Assembly (NCBI RefSeq): GCF_043641665.1
Contig: NC_092192.1
Location: 15,407,158 to 15,471,157 of the forward strand
Reading direction: 5' to 3'
Length of the DNA: 64,000 nucleotides
Source: Enoplosus armatus
Taxonomy: Eukaryota; Chordata; Actinopteri; Centrarchiformes; Enoplosidae
The translations under genes were made by a program, and so were the position numbers. Below, piece by piece: positions 25,201 to 37,976 of this stretch (position 1 is the stretch's first letter; the number at the start of each line of letters is the position of its first letter). Under the pieces are notes generated by a model, which ran no database searches, was not told the DNA's origin, and saw only the letters and a program-made list of their open reading frames with translations.

Positions 25201-26820
25201 GAGCTGCCACACAGACCTTCTCCCATTGCCCCCTCCCCTTCTCCATTTTCTCTCCCCTTGTTACCTTGTCTCCCCCTCTCCTGTGTTCCTCTCCTTCTGT
25301 TGCTCCCCTTTCTATGTGAGTATGTCTGGGTCCTGCTGGAGAGGCTTTGTCTGTGAACACTGGAGCCCGGACCGGCCCACGGGGGCCAGATCCATGAATA
25401 CCCACACTGTGAGAGCCGCTCTTTCTCTTCACACCACTTTCTCTACTGGAATGCCTGAGCAGTGAGGTAAGAAACACACGCACGCACCGTCATGTGAACA
25501 CACACACAAGCATACAGTATGAGCACACACACACATTTTCTCACTTTCTCTGCCTTACGCACACGCACACACTTCCACACATACACCACACTTTACACAC
25601 AAACTGAGTGAGTCATGCGGTGATGAAAAGCCAGTGTTTTGTGTGTGAACCCTCTCACCCTGGACTCACATCCTGAGAGCCTTTCTCCTCCATCAGTCCC
25701 TGCCAAGCTCTCCCTCTAATTAAAGACCATTGGGTCCAATAGCATTGGCCCAGCTTCCCCCAGACCATGCCCCATCCCCAGCTCATAGAGGTCCTGAGCA
25801 GAGTAGAGTCTATGTGGAATGTGAATGACTGTGGTGATTAACAACTTCTCAGGGTTTCTAATTCCCCAGTTAATGGTGTGCTTGGCCGCAAGACTCATGC
25901 CAGCTTTACAGAGAGGCTGGCCTGATATATACTTCACTGACAAGCGACAGTCTACAAAAGCATCTCGAGACATGTTTAAGTTGTTTGATCTGTTTGTTTA
26001 TTTGTTTTTAAATCAACAATTTTACTGCACAGAATGATCAAATTCTTTTTGAAAAAACATACAGAAATAATAAAAATGTGATTTGGTTCTCATTGCATAA
26101 TTTAACAAACATGTATTTAAGCCCAATCGTGTAGTCTGACTATGCACTGACTATAACATAAATATAGTTAAACTGTGCCTGCACCTGTATCTAATATTGA
26201 CAACGAGGGAGGAGCTATGCAGGTAAGATGCATAATACTTTGTCAGCTCTGTCAGTTATTGAAGCATAAGAAAGATTTTTTTAAAGGTGCTGGTCATTCA
26301 AAAGACTTGGACAGTTTGCTCCATTTGGCTGCGATTATTGCTCCAGGACCTCAGCAGGCAAAGCAGCCAACAAGCCAAGCATGTGAGGGAGAGGCCCTTC
26401 CATCTGTGTGCAAAGTATGCTTCAACTGTGATTGAATTTGGATTGGCCTGTTCAAGTACTATTTTGGGGGGCATATTTGTGCCACAACTTGATTTGCATA
26501 AATATCCCAGTGAATCAACCAGAACGCTTGTGCAACTGAGCAGCAAACAATTAAGGGCAATTTGGGCAACTACTAAACATGATAATAACGAAACAAATCA
26601 AAGAAAAAAAGGATAACAAAATAACTATATTCAACACCACAATTATCTATTGTAGTTCATATTAGGGTGTTACAACCTAGCATTAAGTGATTACATCAAA
26701 TCACACTGTTAACGTGAAAATGATAAAATTATCACAGGAGACACAAAGCAAGGAAAGGTGTGATGCAGGTATGTCACACACAATGTCACACATTTAAAAA
26801 GATTACTGGTAGGCTAAAAT
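22001..26820. other. no confirmed gene; GC-richer promoter-like patch near 24.7-25.5 kb
   Basis: Apart from the possible decayed frame at 22 kb, most of this stretch is AT-rich. Between 24.55 and 25.50 kb composition becomes richer in G and C, with an inverted CCAAT box (GATTGGCTG near 24831), a GGGGGAGGAG box and splice-like donors on both strands: GAG|gtaaga at 25465/25466 on plus, and AATGCAG|gtatga at about 25188/25187 on minus following a long open minus-strand frame. It may be a promoter or exon of the miRNA host, but nothing confirms this. CA-rich imperfect repeats lie at 25.49-25.60 kb. Confidence 0.4.
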
Positions 26821-26934
26821 ACACACACGTATATATATGCACACACACACACACACACATATATATGTATATATATATACATATATATATACACACACAC
26901 ATATATGTATATATATATGTATATATATATATAT
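26821..26934. repeat. compound (CA)n/(TA)n microsatellite
   Basis: Alternating blocks of AC and AT/GT dinucleotides over 114 nt, a purine-pyrimidine alternation able to adopt left-handed or cruciform structure. Confidence 0.95.
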
Positions 26935-27999
26935 CAAAATGAAGGGCAAACAATCCTGAACAGGGTATCCCTAGTTTTAAAGAGTCTTGACTGACAGACC
27001 TCTCAGCCTCTCGCAGTCAGTCGTGGTAGTTTACTCTTGCTTGTCACAGCAGGCTGCTTCCCCTTTGCCCAAATTTGGATTAGCAAACCCAAATCCAGGC
27101 TTGAAAACCCCCCTACAGAAACCGGGTGATGTCACAGACACTGCATCCTTGTAGCGTCTGCAGTCTGTGGTCACGCCTCTCACCTCTAACAAGTTACTCT
27201 TTTTCATTTTGGACATCACTCACTGGAAGCTGCGTCACTGAGTCTTTTTAATAAACAAAGAGCGGTGCACTCTGGTTTGGAAAATGCCAAACATTACACA
27301 GACATTACCAGACTGTTACACATGTCTGCTGCAGAGGAGGAATAGGACAGCCAATGATCTGGATCTATGAGATGGCAGTAATTAGTCTGAAAGAATGAGA
27401 GTCGGAGTCAGTCTAGTACAACAAACAAGCGGCAATTAACTTCTGCAACTAGCCTTTCTCAGGCAATAACTGTTCATTAACTGAAAGCTAAACTCAAACA
27501 AGGATGTGACTTTATACCTGCATCATAATAAATGATCAGTAGCAGATTCAAATCCTCCCTTACTGGCACTGTTTATTTAATGACTAATCCCATTTACTTT
27601 TTTGTTTTTTAATTCTAAAAATATATATATGTCTGAGCGTCTGATGAGATGCAGTAAATATCCATCACAGAGAAGATGTAGTAATTGAAGCAGGCGAGAA
27701 GAGGATTATCAAGCTTTGACATAATTTAGACTGGACAAAAAGGGATGTAACTCAAAAAGGAAACTCTCACTAAAATGTTGTACATTAAGAGTATTTTAAA
27801 CTGTTGCAACAGTGGTCACATTTTATTGTAGGTTCCATGTAAGATTTGTTTCGTATATCAGTGTAAATGAATAGGCATGACGTCTGAGAGGTGTGCTGTG
27901 TGTGCTTGTATGGAAAAAGATGCATTAAGATACCTCAGAGGAGATTGGTCAATTTTTTGCTCCCGGATGACAGTCAACTACATACAGTGAGGAGCCAAG

Positions 28000-28149
28000 A
28001 TGGCGGAAACTCTTCCTCAAACATCTTCCTCTCTTTCCAACCAGCCATACTTCCACCTGCAAGATATAGGCCTACTCTCTTCAATCCTGTACGGGCCTGC
28101 AGCCAGTTTTGTTCATTGTTGTTTTCTCTTGTTTATTTATTTGAGTTAG
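28000..28149 (+). CDS. small open frame in a strong start context, hypothetical
   Basis: The ATG lies in GCCAAGATGGCGGAAACTC, a YY1/Kozak-type start. The frame has 49 codons, beginning MAETLPQTSSSLSNQPYFHL and ending in a hydrophobic stretch (CCFLLFIYLS) before TAG. An AATAAA lies about 140 nt downstream. This start motif, short frame and poly(A) signal in line could be a small transcript or the remnant of a retrocopied gene start. No family is recognised. Confidence 0.15.
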   Translation: MAETLPQTSSSLSNQPYFHLQDIGLLSSILYGPAASFVHCCFLLFIYLS

Positions 28150-28464
28150 TAAGGTTAAATTATTTGTCTTCTTTGTTTGACTTTGTTACGGTATATTTGT
28201 TACCTTCCCTGTTCGATTTGTTTTGTTTGTTGTGTTGGCCTTGACCACCGTGAAGCAAACCCTAGCCCCATCTTTTTTTTTATCACATTATAAATAAATA
28301 CCAAAGTCCTATATTCTGCAATCTGTCCCTGTGGCTGTTTAGGACTTGGGGAAGATGGGTTTATTTATATTGCTGCTTTGCCTTCCCTTGACAGGGCATA
28401 ACATGAGCTGGGGTCTCCTTTGTCTTTTCTCCCTTGATTCATGTTAAGTTTGATAAGTAGTTGT

Positions 28465-28476
28465 CCCCCCCCCCCC
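28465..28476. repeat. poly-C tract (12 C)
   Basis: Twelve consecutive C on the plus strand. Confidence 0.9.
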
Positions 28477-29532
28477 AGTTGGCAGTTTTATTTGGTGTGT
28501 GGGAAAATTATGGAGTTTTACATCAGTCGTAATGTAATTCAGTAGTTAATTTGCTTTTGTAATGTTTACAAACACTGGATATGGATATTTGATTTGATTT
28601 AGAATTGGTTTAACATAGCTAAGGGAACAATTCTGTTTGGCTCAAAGTAGACTCTAATATTCTACAAGAATTAGGTACACACTGCAAAATCAAAGTTTGT
28701 TTCTGTTAGCTGCGACAATTTTTGACTACAAGAGACTGTCACTATACTGCAAGTGGCACATTACACAAATGTGAAAAATAACTCGGTACTGACTAACAGT
28801 AACTGACACCAAGTTTCAGCATGTGTTTCTGTAAAAACAAGAGCTTTAGGGTGAAAGCACAGTCTATACATACACCACAAAATGGCTGTGTTTTTAGCAA
28901 TTATCCAATGAAGATTAGACACATAGTGCACAACAAAATGTTAAACAAATAACAACCAGAACCACAAAACCAGTCACAGAATAAAAAGCATTAGGAAACA
29001 TAAATAAATGTTAAAATCCTATTAAATAATTATGACAAAACCATAGTATAATCCCTTATTAATTAACTATTAAGCCAGTAAAACGTTACAATCCTCATAC
29101 ATTCCATAAAAAAAGAAATAATGTCTGTCCATTGTGTGTTTTATATTGTGTTTATATATTTTGTTTTTTACAACACAATATGTTTTCATCAAGTTTGTCT
29201 TAACCACAGAAACAAAGACAAACTGATAAACTCTTTTAGCATGTGACTGCTGTTTTCATGCAGGGGGTTTCCTTTGTATACATATACCATTCATAGTTAC
29301 ACTACCAAAGGAGCACAAATAGTGTCACTGCACTCTTCTTCAACTGTAGGTCAGTAGTTCAGAGGAATGACTCACCACTGTCTCTATAGAACAACAGCAT
29401 TTGTTTCCAAAAGCAATAAATCACTCACTTTGTTGGGTGTGTCTTTCCAATACCATTTGAGACAATGATTCAGAACAGTGAAAAGCCATTATGAGCAAGA
29501 AAAATCCTCAATTTCAGCAATCAAGTACTCAA

Positions 29533-29533
<1 letters not shown>

Positions 29534-29585
<52 letters not shown>
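29534..29585. repeat. (TG)26 microsatellite
   Basis: Perfect TG dinucleotide repeat of 52 nt. It starts about 8 nt beyond a strong minus-strand donor-like site (GCC|gtaagt at 29593). Confidence 0.95.
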
Positions 29586-29586
<1 letters not shown>

Positions 29587-29751
29587 ACTTACGGCACAGG
29601 GTGTGTAGACACCACTGTGGTTTCCTGTGCTATTGTGTCTGTGTTAGTCTGATGACTCAGTTGCACTTTCACTTGTGGTGAGCACATGAAACAAACTGGT
29701 CATTCAACCACATTTCCACCAACAAAACTCAGCCTGAATCATATCCTTGAC

Positions 29752-29782
29752 CACACACACAGACACACACACACACACACAC
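29752..29782. repeat. (CA)n microsatellite
   Basis: CA repeat with one AGA interruption. Confidence 0.9.
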
Positions 29783-29919
29783 GTACCTGCACAATCGGGA
29801 ACAATCTAGCACATATCTCTTTGTTATAGTCTTGTGCAGTGCTGAGGGCGTGAGGAACAGTTCCACCCAAGTCTACACTGTACTGTACACTCCTCAGCCT
29901 TTCCAGTGCATGCAGACAC

Positions 29920-29961
29920 ACATATACACACACAGAAAACACACACACACACACACACACA
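29920..29961. repeat. (CA)n microsatellite, interrupted
   Basis: CA-rich tract with a TATA and a GAAAA interruption, ending in a perfect (CA)n block. Confidence 0.85.
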
Positions 29962-32866
29962 TATTACCTTGTGAGTCATGAACTATGGCTGTGAGGCTAG
30001 GAGGGAGGGACAGATACACACAGTGAGAAGCAGGACTATGGTCTGCAGTGTCTCTTCTCCATGCAACTCCAACACAAGTTGCATCTACCAATCACATTCC
30101 TGAAACCCTCATTACACACCGACCCGCATAATGACGCAGTCAGCGATCAAACTCAGCCGCAGAGCAAGCAGTGTTACAAAAAAATAAAGAATCATATGAA
30201 TTTTTCATCAGTACCTCAATATTTTGTTGAAAATGATTTTCCAGGAAAAAAGGGATTCATTCAGAAAATTTACTGTAGCACTGCAGCCGGTAAGACTTAA
30301 AAAAAAAGACGTAATTTAAGGTACATCATAATTCAGTTCAACTCAGAATTATAAAAATCAATTACAACAATTTATATCCTAATGCTGACATTAATGTGAT
30401 GCATCTCCCAGCTCTCTAGGCATCAATATAGTGTTTCAGTTAGCCTTAGTCAGTAGTGTTCCAGACCTCTGAATCGCTGTCCACACTTCAAATCATTCCA
30501 GTGATTCAAATAGAGAAGTGAAATGTAATGGCAGTTCAGTCTGATTATCAGCGACCTCTCAGTTTAACTTTGGTGAGAGGGAATATGTGGTTGGTTTTCG
30601 TCTTTGTCTCTTTCAGGTCCTTGTGAGCTGAGAAGAATTCAGAAGAATTCGGAGACATTCCTGTCGTGCAGTAAAAAAACAGTAAGAATCTCAGTGATGT
30701 GGCTGCCATCCCAGCGGTGGTTTGAAGAACACTTGAATAATAACATGATATTACTGAATCAGACCCAGACGGAAAGCACAGCATCATAATGCACATTTCA
30801 AAGGCTGAAGGTTATAACTTTACCAACTAATGCGCAAAACAGACAGAATGGCATTGCTGTATTGTAAAAGCATAGAATTATGTTTTGTTGTTTTTATGTC
30901 CTACCATACAGAACTCCCTATGGTTTTTAACTATAAGATATAAACATAATTATGAAGCATTTACTAATGTATACTCTACTAATTTACTAACTACTAATGT
31001 AGTTTTTACAAAAATAATAGTTACATTGCAAATACACACCAAGTCCAGCAATGTAAAAACCTCTAAGCGCACTTCAATTTGACCCCACCTCAAAGACATT
31101 GGTTCACCTGGTCTACATAACAACCCACTGAAAAGTTGACGACATTTCACCATCACGGAAGTCCAAGTGGCTAATGAAGAGAGAACAACCCTTCAATTAA
31201 CAGTGCAATGGACTGTCTCATATTTTGACATTCTACAGTACAGTTGGAACATTGTTTTTTATAGAGTAAAAAGTGCTTATATAATCATTTTATTGTAAAC
31301 ACTAGGAGTTCTCAGGTGGAAGATATCTCTGCACAATTCTAAAAAAATGTTTATTTCAATAAGACGACATGTTTAGAAATGTTTAATCTGCATGTAGATG
31401 AGGATCTGTATCAAATTAAAAACTTTGAGAGACAATAATGGGATACACCTGCCAGACCTTTTTCATCAACAGCTCATGAGAAAATAGTGAAAATGCTACT
31501 TTCTCTCAATTCAAAGAAATCCATTTAAAAAATCCTTGACCTACACCCTGATCCAGACCCACACCAAAAACAATTACTTGTTTTTTGACACACAGCTGAA
31601 CTTTATACCAAACTCCATTGAAATCTTTCACTAACTTTTGGAAATATCATAATAAAATAGGACCCAAAATCTAACCTTGTGGTTGCTGTTTGTTTTCCCA
31701 TCACATGATTGCGGTAGTAATGTGAGCACCCTATTTATTAAAACATTGAGTAGCTTTATAAATTCTTTACTTTGTCATTTGTTGGCATATTTCTCAGGTA
31801 GACCCAAAAGCTCCAGTATCTACTCAGATCATCTACTCTGGGGGGTAAACCTGTGGTGTAAATATGACGTACTTTCTATGTCTTGTTAATGAGTTATTAC
31901 ACGAATGTGTCTACCCACAGAATGACAGACACCAACACTATAACATGGTATCCTACTGTACATAGCATGTGTACATCCATCTAGTACAACACCACCAACA
32001 AACACAACCATTAACAAGCACTGTAGGTAAAACTTGCAACCACCACCCAGCTAAGCTCAGAGGGAATATCCCCCCCTCATTCACTCATTACATATGTAAT
32101 AATAACGGCACAGAGGGAATAGTCACATGTACAGTAAAGCGGGCACTGATAGAGAGGTCCTCTGCCGGCCGGCCACTGCTGTCTGCCATGTGTCTGCAGC
32201 CGTTAAGACAGTACTGCCACACTGTGTCAGACTAGGTAATAGGCTTTTTTTCTGCTGTGACTAAGTTGACAGACACTGAAGCTGACAAGCCACATCCCGG
32301 GTTGATTCTTTAAGACTTGACAGAGTTGAGTTTGGAGTGCAGTACGGTAACAGCAAGGCACTCCATATATTTGGGCCAGCGAGTATATGTACTCAACGGG
32401 ATATATGGAGGTTTATGGCTCCATTGTACAGCAGGAAGAGATCTAACCCCTTTCACAATGGCCTGACAAAACGCTATTCTTCCTCTCCTCAATAAAACTG
32501 GCATTGACACTGATTGCTGTTACATTGACCTTGCATGAATGAAAGGCTGTCACCTATATCTATTATGCCAGAAAATCATATGATTCTGTTTCAGATCAAG
32601 GTGAGCTGAGGGGCAATCCAGAGTTGAAATTCAAAGGGGATGGAAATTGGGAAGTGAAAGAGTGAAGGATAAAATAACTAGTATTCAGAGACCAAACATC
32701 CCCTCTCGTGTCTGCCTTCCTTTGTCTCTTCTCAACAGTGAACAGAAGAATGCATAATTTCAAGGCAGCAGGGTCAGCCATACCATTAGCCATTGTTGTC
32801 AGAGTAATGGTGTGACTGGGAGGTGGTGGGAGAGATGTAGCTGATTATAAGCCTAATTGTACTTAC

Positions 32867-32912
32867 AGTGTGCTGTTTCAAGAGATTTAGTATAGAAGCC
32901 AGAATGTAGACT
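32867..32912 (-). ncRNA. candidate host-transcript exon (46 nt)
   Basis: The acceptor TTTGTTAACTGCAG and donor CACACT|gtaagt enclose 46 nt on the minus strand. It lies upstream of miR-100 on the strand of the miRNA host. Two of three frames are open but too short to mean anything. The call rests on splice-site strength only. Confidence 0.15.
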
Positions 32913-34076
32913 CTGCAGTTAACAAATTCAAAATACCTTAATATTATCAACCATGAATAACTGTGTCACATCTAATAATCAAGATAACATGGTGTCACTT
33001 GAGTTTTGTTATTACATTGTAATTTTGTCACTCGATCATGTACAGAACACTGTGTGACTTGCAAAATGTGCAGAAGTACAGCACAGCAAAGATGCCTCCT
33101 TTGAATAAATTCTCACTGTATTTACTCTTTTCTTTTTTTTCGTTTTTTACTACTGCTGCTTTCTTTGCTGCAGTGCTCTGTGATTGGTTGAATCCATGTG
33201 TCAAGTCACTTCAGTGCTGTCAGGATAAGGAGTGTTATTGGCTGGTGCTCCAACCCCACTCCACCCCCGCCAACCACCCACCTCCCAAAGTCATGGCGTA
33301 GATGAGTGGGCAAGAAGATGTGTGCATCAGGTGGGGCTGCACTCCTAAATAGGAGGATGAGGAGGCACTCGGGGCCGTCCCAGGTAACAGAGCACCAGAA
33401 TGGAGACAGTGGAGCAACTGGATGCTTTTCACTACCCTTGATATATTTTCATTACAAAAAGCTATTCATTTGGGCTTACGTTGAGTTATTTGCCTCATGA
33501 TGATCACTGACTAGAGGTCGTACCACTCCATAAAAGGAGAAGAGACATGTTCAGTTTGATCTATAATCCACTTTTTTCAGATAAGTCAAAGTCAAGCCCT
33601 CTCTCAAGTCTCATTCAACCCTCTCAGACTGTACAGACTCACTGACAAGCTCCAAGCTCACTTCAGGGCTGCACATCAAAGCTCAACAGCATTAGTGAAG
33701 CTGGCTGGCATCGCACATAGACCTCACAATGACACTGTGGTAAAAGATTTAGGTCACGCCAGTGCTGTGAGTCACTTCATGTGGACCTCTGCCATACACC
33801 ATTGACATAAATAGCACCAACACCACACAGACAAAACAAAAACACAGAGATTCTCACTCACACAGTGTAGTACTAAGGTGAAGTGGCCATCAACAATGTG
33901 TCGCTTTGTCACATCACACCAAACTTGGCAGATAGGAATGGTGAAATGAGATTGAGAGAGATTTTCTTTCCAACAGTGGTGCTGGTATATTACTGTGTGC
34001 AGAGCACACAGCAGTGGGTGTGACTTCCACCTGCAGGCCAGCCCAGGTAGTGAGGCTTGGTAAATGCTCAACTTAC

Positions 34077-34129
34077 CGGTGAGAACATGGTTTCTGCTTT
34101 CCATCCACTACAGAAGTTCATACGGCCAC
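34077..34129 (-). ncRNA. candidate host-transcript exon (53 nt) with strong splice sites
   Basis: The acceptor is a long pyrimidine run ending TTCTTCTCTTCCTTAG and the donor is TCACCG|gtaagt. Both are among the best in the window outside ubash3b. Only one frame is open (GRMNFCSGWKAETMFSP), which matches no family I can name. It lies on the strand of the miRNA host, 23 kb upstream of miR-100. Confidence 0.25.
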
Positions 34130-34699
34130 CTAAGGAAGAGAAGAACAATGATGAATAGATCATGTGAGCAGCACGTAGCTGTCCAAATCATCAAACATTG
34201 CCTAACAAAAATGCTGTAATGTCTGACTGTTTGTCGTTCTGGTGCTCCACATACGTCAGTGCTGATATGGAGTCTAAAAATTTGTATCAGAGCAAGAGCG
34301 GCTGTTTTGCAGATTGAGGTCAGGATTTGGCTCGGAGTGTTATGTAACCTGGTATATGGGCCAGAATAATAGTATTACATATGAGATCGCAGTTCAAACG
34401 GGAGTCACGGTGGTGAAAGGTAGGCTGATGCAGAGTGCGGCAGTGTCTGTGTTTTCAGGCTGTGGCTCTGTGCTCATAACAGACAGACATGCCCCAGAGA
34501 GCAGTCTAAGTCTTTTTCTTCTTGCCTCGTTTCATTTCTCCTACCCCATCAGTTTGTCTTCTCCCCTTTTCTCACCCACGCTCTGCTATTCTGTTTCTTG
34601 CATTTCGTTTTCTCAAATTCCCTGATGTCGCCATTGCCACACTTTGATGCTTCCACTTCCCCATTTAGTCTCGCTGTGACAAACTGCCAGACAACCAGA

Positions 34700-34708
34700 C
34701 AGACAGAA

Positions 34709-34777
<69 letters not shown>

Positions 34778-34841
34778 AAAACAGATCAATCAGACACAGA
34801 CAGAGAGACAGAGAGACAGAGAGACAGAGAGACAGAGAGAC

Positions 34842-34891
<50 letters not shown>
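34700..34891. repeat. compound (AAAG)n-(AGACAG)n-(GATA)n microsatellite
   Basis: About 70 nt of AAAG repeats, then a GACAGAGA-type block to about 34842, then about 50 nt of GATA repeats to 34891. The Lys/Glu/Arg-rich open frame here (34598-34855) is a product of the repeat. Confidence 0.95.
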
Positions 34892-35046
34892 TCTCAGTTC
34901 ATCTCTGCATCTAGGATCTCATTAGGGTCTTGTCAATCTGTCATTGCCACTTCTGTTTTTTTTTTTTCTCGAAGGGTGGGATATCCGCATTGGTTGCTAT
35001 GGCACCAGACAGCTCCTCGTTTCCTCAGACAACGGCTAACTGGGAT

Positions 35047-35102
35047 TGTGTGTCTGTGTGTGCATGTGTGTCTGTGCATGTGTGTGTGTGTGTGTGTGTG
35101 TG
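35047..35102. repeat. (TG)n microsatellite, interrupted
   Basis: TG repeat with TCTG and TGCATG interruptions. Confidence 0.9.
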
Positions 35103-35949
35103 CATCCACATGTCTAATAGTGTGCACGAGCATGCGCACATGTGTAAGGCCCCTTGTGTGATGAGGTGCAGCAAAGTGATAATCATCAGCGTTTGATTTA
35201 CTGTGCCTTCACTGCGATCAATGAGAAAATCCACTTAACAATCACAATCCATGACAGGTAAGCAGCTGCAACTCAACTTGGTGCTATGTTTTAAATCTTC
35301 CACCTGATGACTTGATTTATTCATAAGGTGTGAATGGGGTTACAGCTGGCATGCAACTATTTGACAAGTAAGTCTCAAATAGTTGAGTCTGTGTGACTTC
35401 CCAAACCCACATCTCAGGACATCCATCCCTGTTGACCTGGCCTTTCTCTGTTTGCCCTCCAGCAGAGGGCAGTGTCTGCTTGACGCTATACTATGCCTCT
35501 CCCAAACTATATCCACTGAATGTTTATTTCAAGCAGTGACAGCTTAATTTCTCAGAAAACATGCACCGACCTTTCCTTTTTTTTGATAAAAAGTGACTAA
35601 AAATGCATGTGCTTTTCTTTCCACATCAAGGTTAGCAAATGTGAAATATTGACTAACAAGTGAAAAGGGTTTCTTAGTGTCAGACACAAGTTTAATTACG
35701 ATAATCTGAAATTCTCTGTTTTCACTGAAAAATAAAGCTCACAAAATAATACTTTCAACTACAATTCGTATAATTCTTTACTCAACAAGATAAGCTGAAT
35801 GAGGAAGGCCTAAATACATTAAATTGACTTGCAAGATATCTTCAAATGACGATGGTGAAAAGCTGTCGAAGCTACAAGAACTTGCTGCTCTGACAGCTGG
35901 GGTGGTAAAGAAAGGGAGCACTTGAGCACTTGTCTGTCTGTCTGTTTGC

Positions 35950-35980
<31 letters not shown>
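35950..35980. repeat. (TG)n microsatellite
   Basis: Perfect TG repeat preceded by a short TCTG tract. Confidence 0.9.
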
Positions 35981-35982
<2 letters not shown>

Positions 35983-37197
35983 TGTTCATGCTTGCGTATA
36001 TGCGCGTATGCGAGGAGGCTGTGGTGTTGGCTAAAAGAGGTGTATTTTTTTCCACCCTGTGGGGCCTCAGGCTGGGGTAGGGCGAGGCGGAGCTTTGGGG
36101 AGGCGCAGCATGGGGCGGGCTGTTTCAGCTGAACTCAGTGCACTGTAACAGCACTCGGGGCGGGAGGTCACAGAGTCCAGCATTCCTCTAGAGCGCTGTC
36201 TGTTTACACGACTGCCGCTGTGCTGGGGGGAGGTGGCAGCTCTGCATAACTACGCCATCAGATAACACTCATTGCTTGTATTTATGTTCATCATCTGGCA
36301 GGGAGATAAAATCCTTTATTCATTGTTTCAAATGTTGAAAACTGTTCAGCCTTTTTACTTCATTTAACCCCTTCATTCCTACTGTACATGAACCGTAACA
36401 TTCACAAAGGTTTCACAGTAGACCAAGAAACAGGATTTGCCTCCGTGTACAGTATAGCCAGTCAACACTTGGTTTATCCAGTAATATAGGCATAGTGATA
36501 TACTGCATGCTTCCTCCTTTCACCTTTGTGTTTTACATGCACCGAGATACTGAGGAAACACATGTGATATGACTGTATGAACTCAGTCCAACCTAAACAT
36601 AGCAGACAATACATGTAACGCGCACAGAGCCATTTGTATGCCTCTGCTTCCAGCTGAACCCATACCAATCAGTAGACAACACTGTTATTGCAATAAGCCG
36701 AATGTAACTTTAATTTTAAAGCCATTCTGGTATTTTAAGTACTTTTGTAAAGATGCTATGAAAACATATTGCTTGTTTATACCCAAGTATATGCAAAAAG
36801 CGTGAATAAATTACGTTTCACTCTTGATGTAAATTTGCTCAGTAGATATAAATCTCCTCAATTATCCAGTCTTGATTGTTAGTTCATTGTTAAAAATATA
36901 ATCTTTGTCATAGTGAGATCATAATTCAGATATCAAATGATGCATATTGTCTCTACATGGATTCTATATTGCATTGTGTGTGTACTGCACCATATTGCAT
37001 GTAAAAACAAACTAACTCTAGCTCCTACAGAGCAGCCAAAGTCAAAGTCAAGAGTATTCCTGAGCAGGACTGAGGGGCCAGACCAGAGCTGAGATTATCA
37101 GGGCTGGGTCAGACTAAAAAGGACCAGTTCAACCTCCTCTCAAGTGGCCAATCTTATCAGGTTATTTATGCAGGAATAGCCTGGACTGGGCTGAGTT

Positions 37198-37254
37198 TCT
37201 GCTGGCCTCTCTGCTGGCCTCTCTGCTGGCCTCTCTGCTGGCCTCTCTGCTGGG
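37198..37254. repeat. 12-bp minisatellite, about 4.7 copies
   Basis: Near-perfect tandem copies of CTGCTGGCCTCT. A minus-strand frame reads through them as AERP repeats, which is a by-product. Confidence 0.95.
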
Positions 37255-37976
37255 CTAATCTGGGCTGAACTTTGACTGTAGCTCCTCTGTGCTGCTGCTC
37301 TCACATCCAAGAGCCTAGAAGCCAGCTGGTCAGCTCCAGGGGAGCACAACAGAGATGGGGAGTGACACCCAAGCCCTAGAGAGACAGTGCTCTGACTGTA
37401 CTGTGGACTAGGGAGGGGGGTATGGCTGTCAAAGGCTCCATTGTTTGACAGGCCAGCATGGTTTCACGTGCAGCGCATGATTCTCGCTGCGGGTCTGAAC
37501 TATAGCCCTGTCTGACCTAAACTGTCCGGGAGGATGTAGCTGTGGCCTCCCTGGGCAGGTTAAAGTGTAACCGTGTCCGTGTTTTCTCAGGAAAGTGTGT
37601 TTATCTAGAGGACCAACACGGAGGCCCTTTTGTTTAACTAAGTAGCAAGGCTCGCCCTAAAAGTAAAGCTCTCTGAAACACATAGGAACCAGGTGGCCCT
37701 TCTCTGATCCATTTACTGCTAGTTAGGTACAGTTTGCATGACCATGTGTGTGCTCGAGTGTTTGTTTACATGTGTTGGGGAAAAGCACATCAAAAACAGT
37801 ATCTGTAAGAAACATAAGCTGAGATTTTTCATCCAGCACAATGCAAACAGCGCACAATGAAATTGCACAAAAAAATTCAGAGCCGAGAGGCACCTATCAT
37901 CTGTGGAGAGTGAAACAGCTGCAGCCAATTAAATGCAAATAGTGTGAGGTAAATGATCAGACACAATGTGGCACTG

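Larger units (their letters stand above)
26935..29533. other. no gene recognised; small YY1-led open frame near 28.0 kb
   Basis: AT-rich DNA with a C12 run at 28465-28476 and the small unspliced frame at 28000-28149 listed separately. No transposon ends were identified. Confidence 0.45.
29962..34699. other. no gene recognised; two minus-strand candidate exons
   Basis: AT-rich DNA without identified transposon ends. Two short segments with a good acceptor and a GTAAGT-type donor on the minus strand are listed separately (32867-32912 and 34077-34129). They would fit the strand of the miRNA host transcript but can arise by chance in a window this long. Confidence 0.45.
35103..37976. other. no gene recognised; GC-rich patch at 36.04-36.25 kb
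   Basis: The patch at 36.04-36.25 kb (GGGGCGGGCTG, GGGGCGGGAGG and similar) has SP1-type GC boxes and stands out from its AT-rich flanks. It could be a promoter or enhancer for the minus-strand miRNA host 25 kb downstream. No exon was recognised. A 12-bp tandem repeat at 37.2 kb is listed separately. Confidence 0.4.

Noticed and set aside
25103..25483. Minus-strand frame of 126 codons as a protein exon
   Set aside because: It has a plausible donor, but the opposite strand is also open and composition is low-complexity; kept only as a note on a promoter-like patch.
34598..34855. Lys/Glu/Arg-rich frame
   Set aside because: Translation of AAAG, AGACAG and GATA microsatellites.
37140..37349. 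Frame with AERP repeats
   Set aside because: Product of the 12-bp minisatellite.
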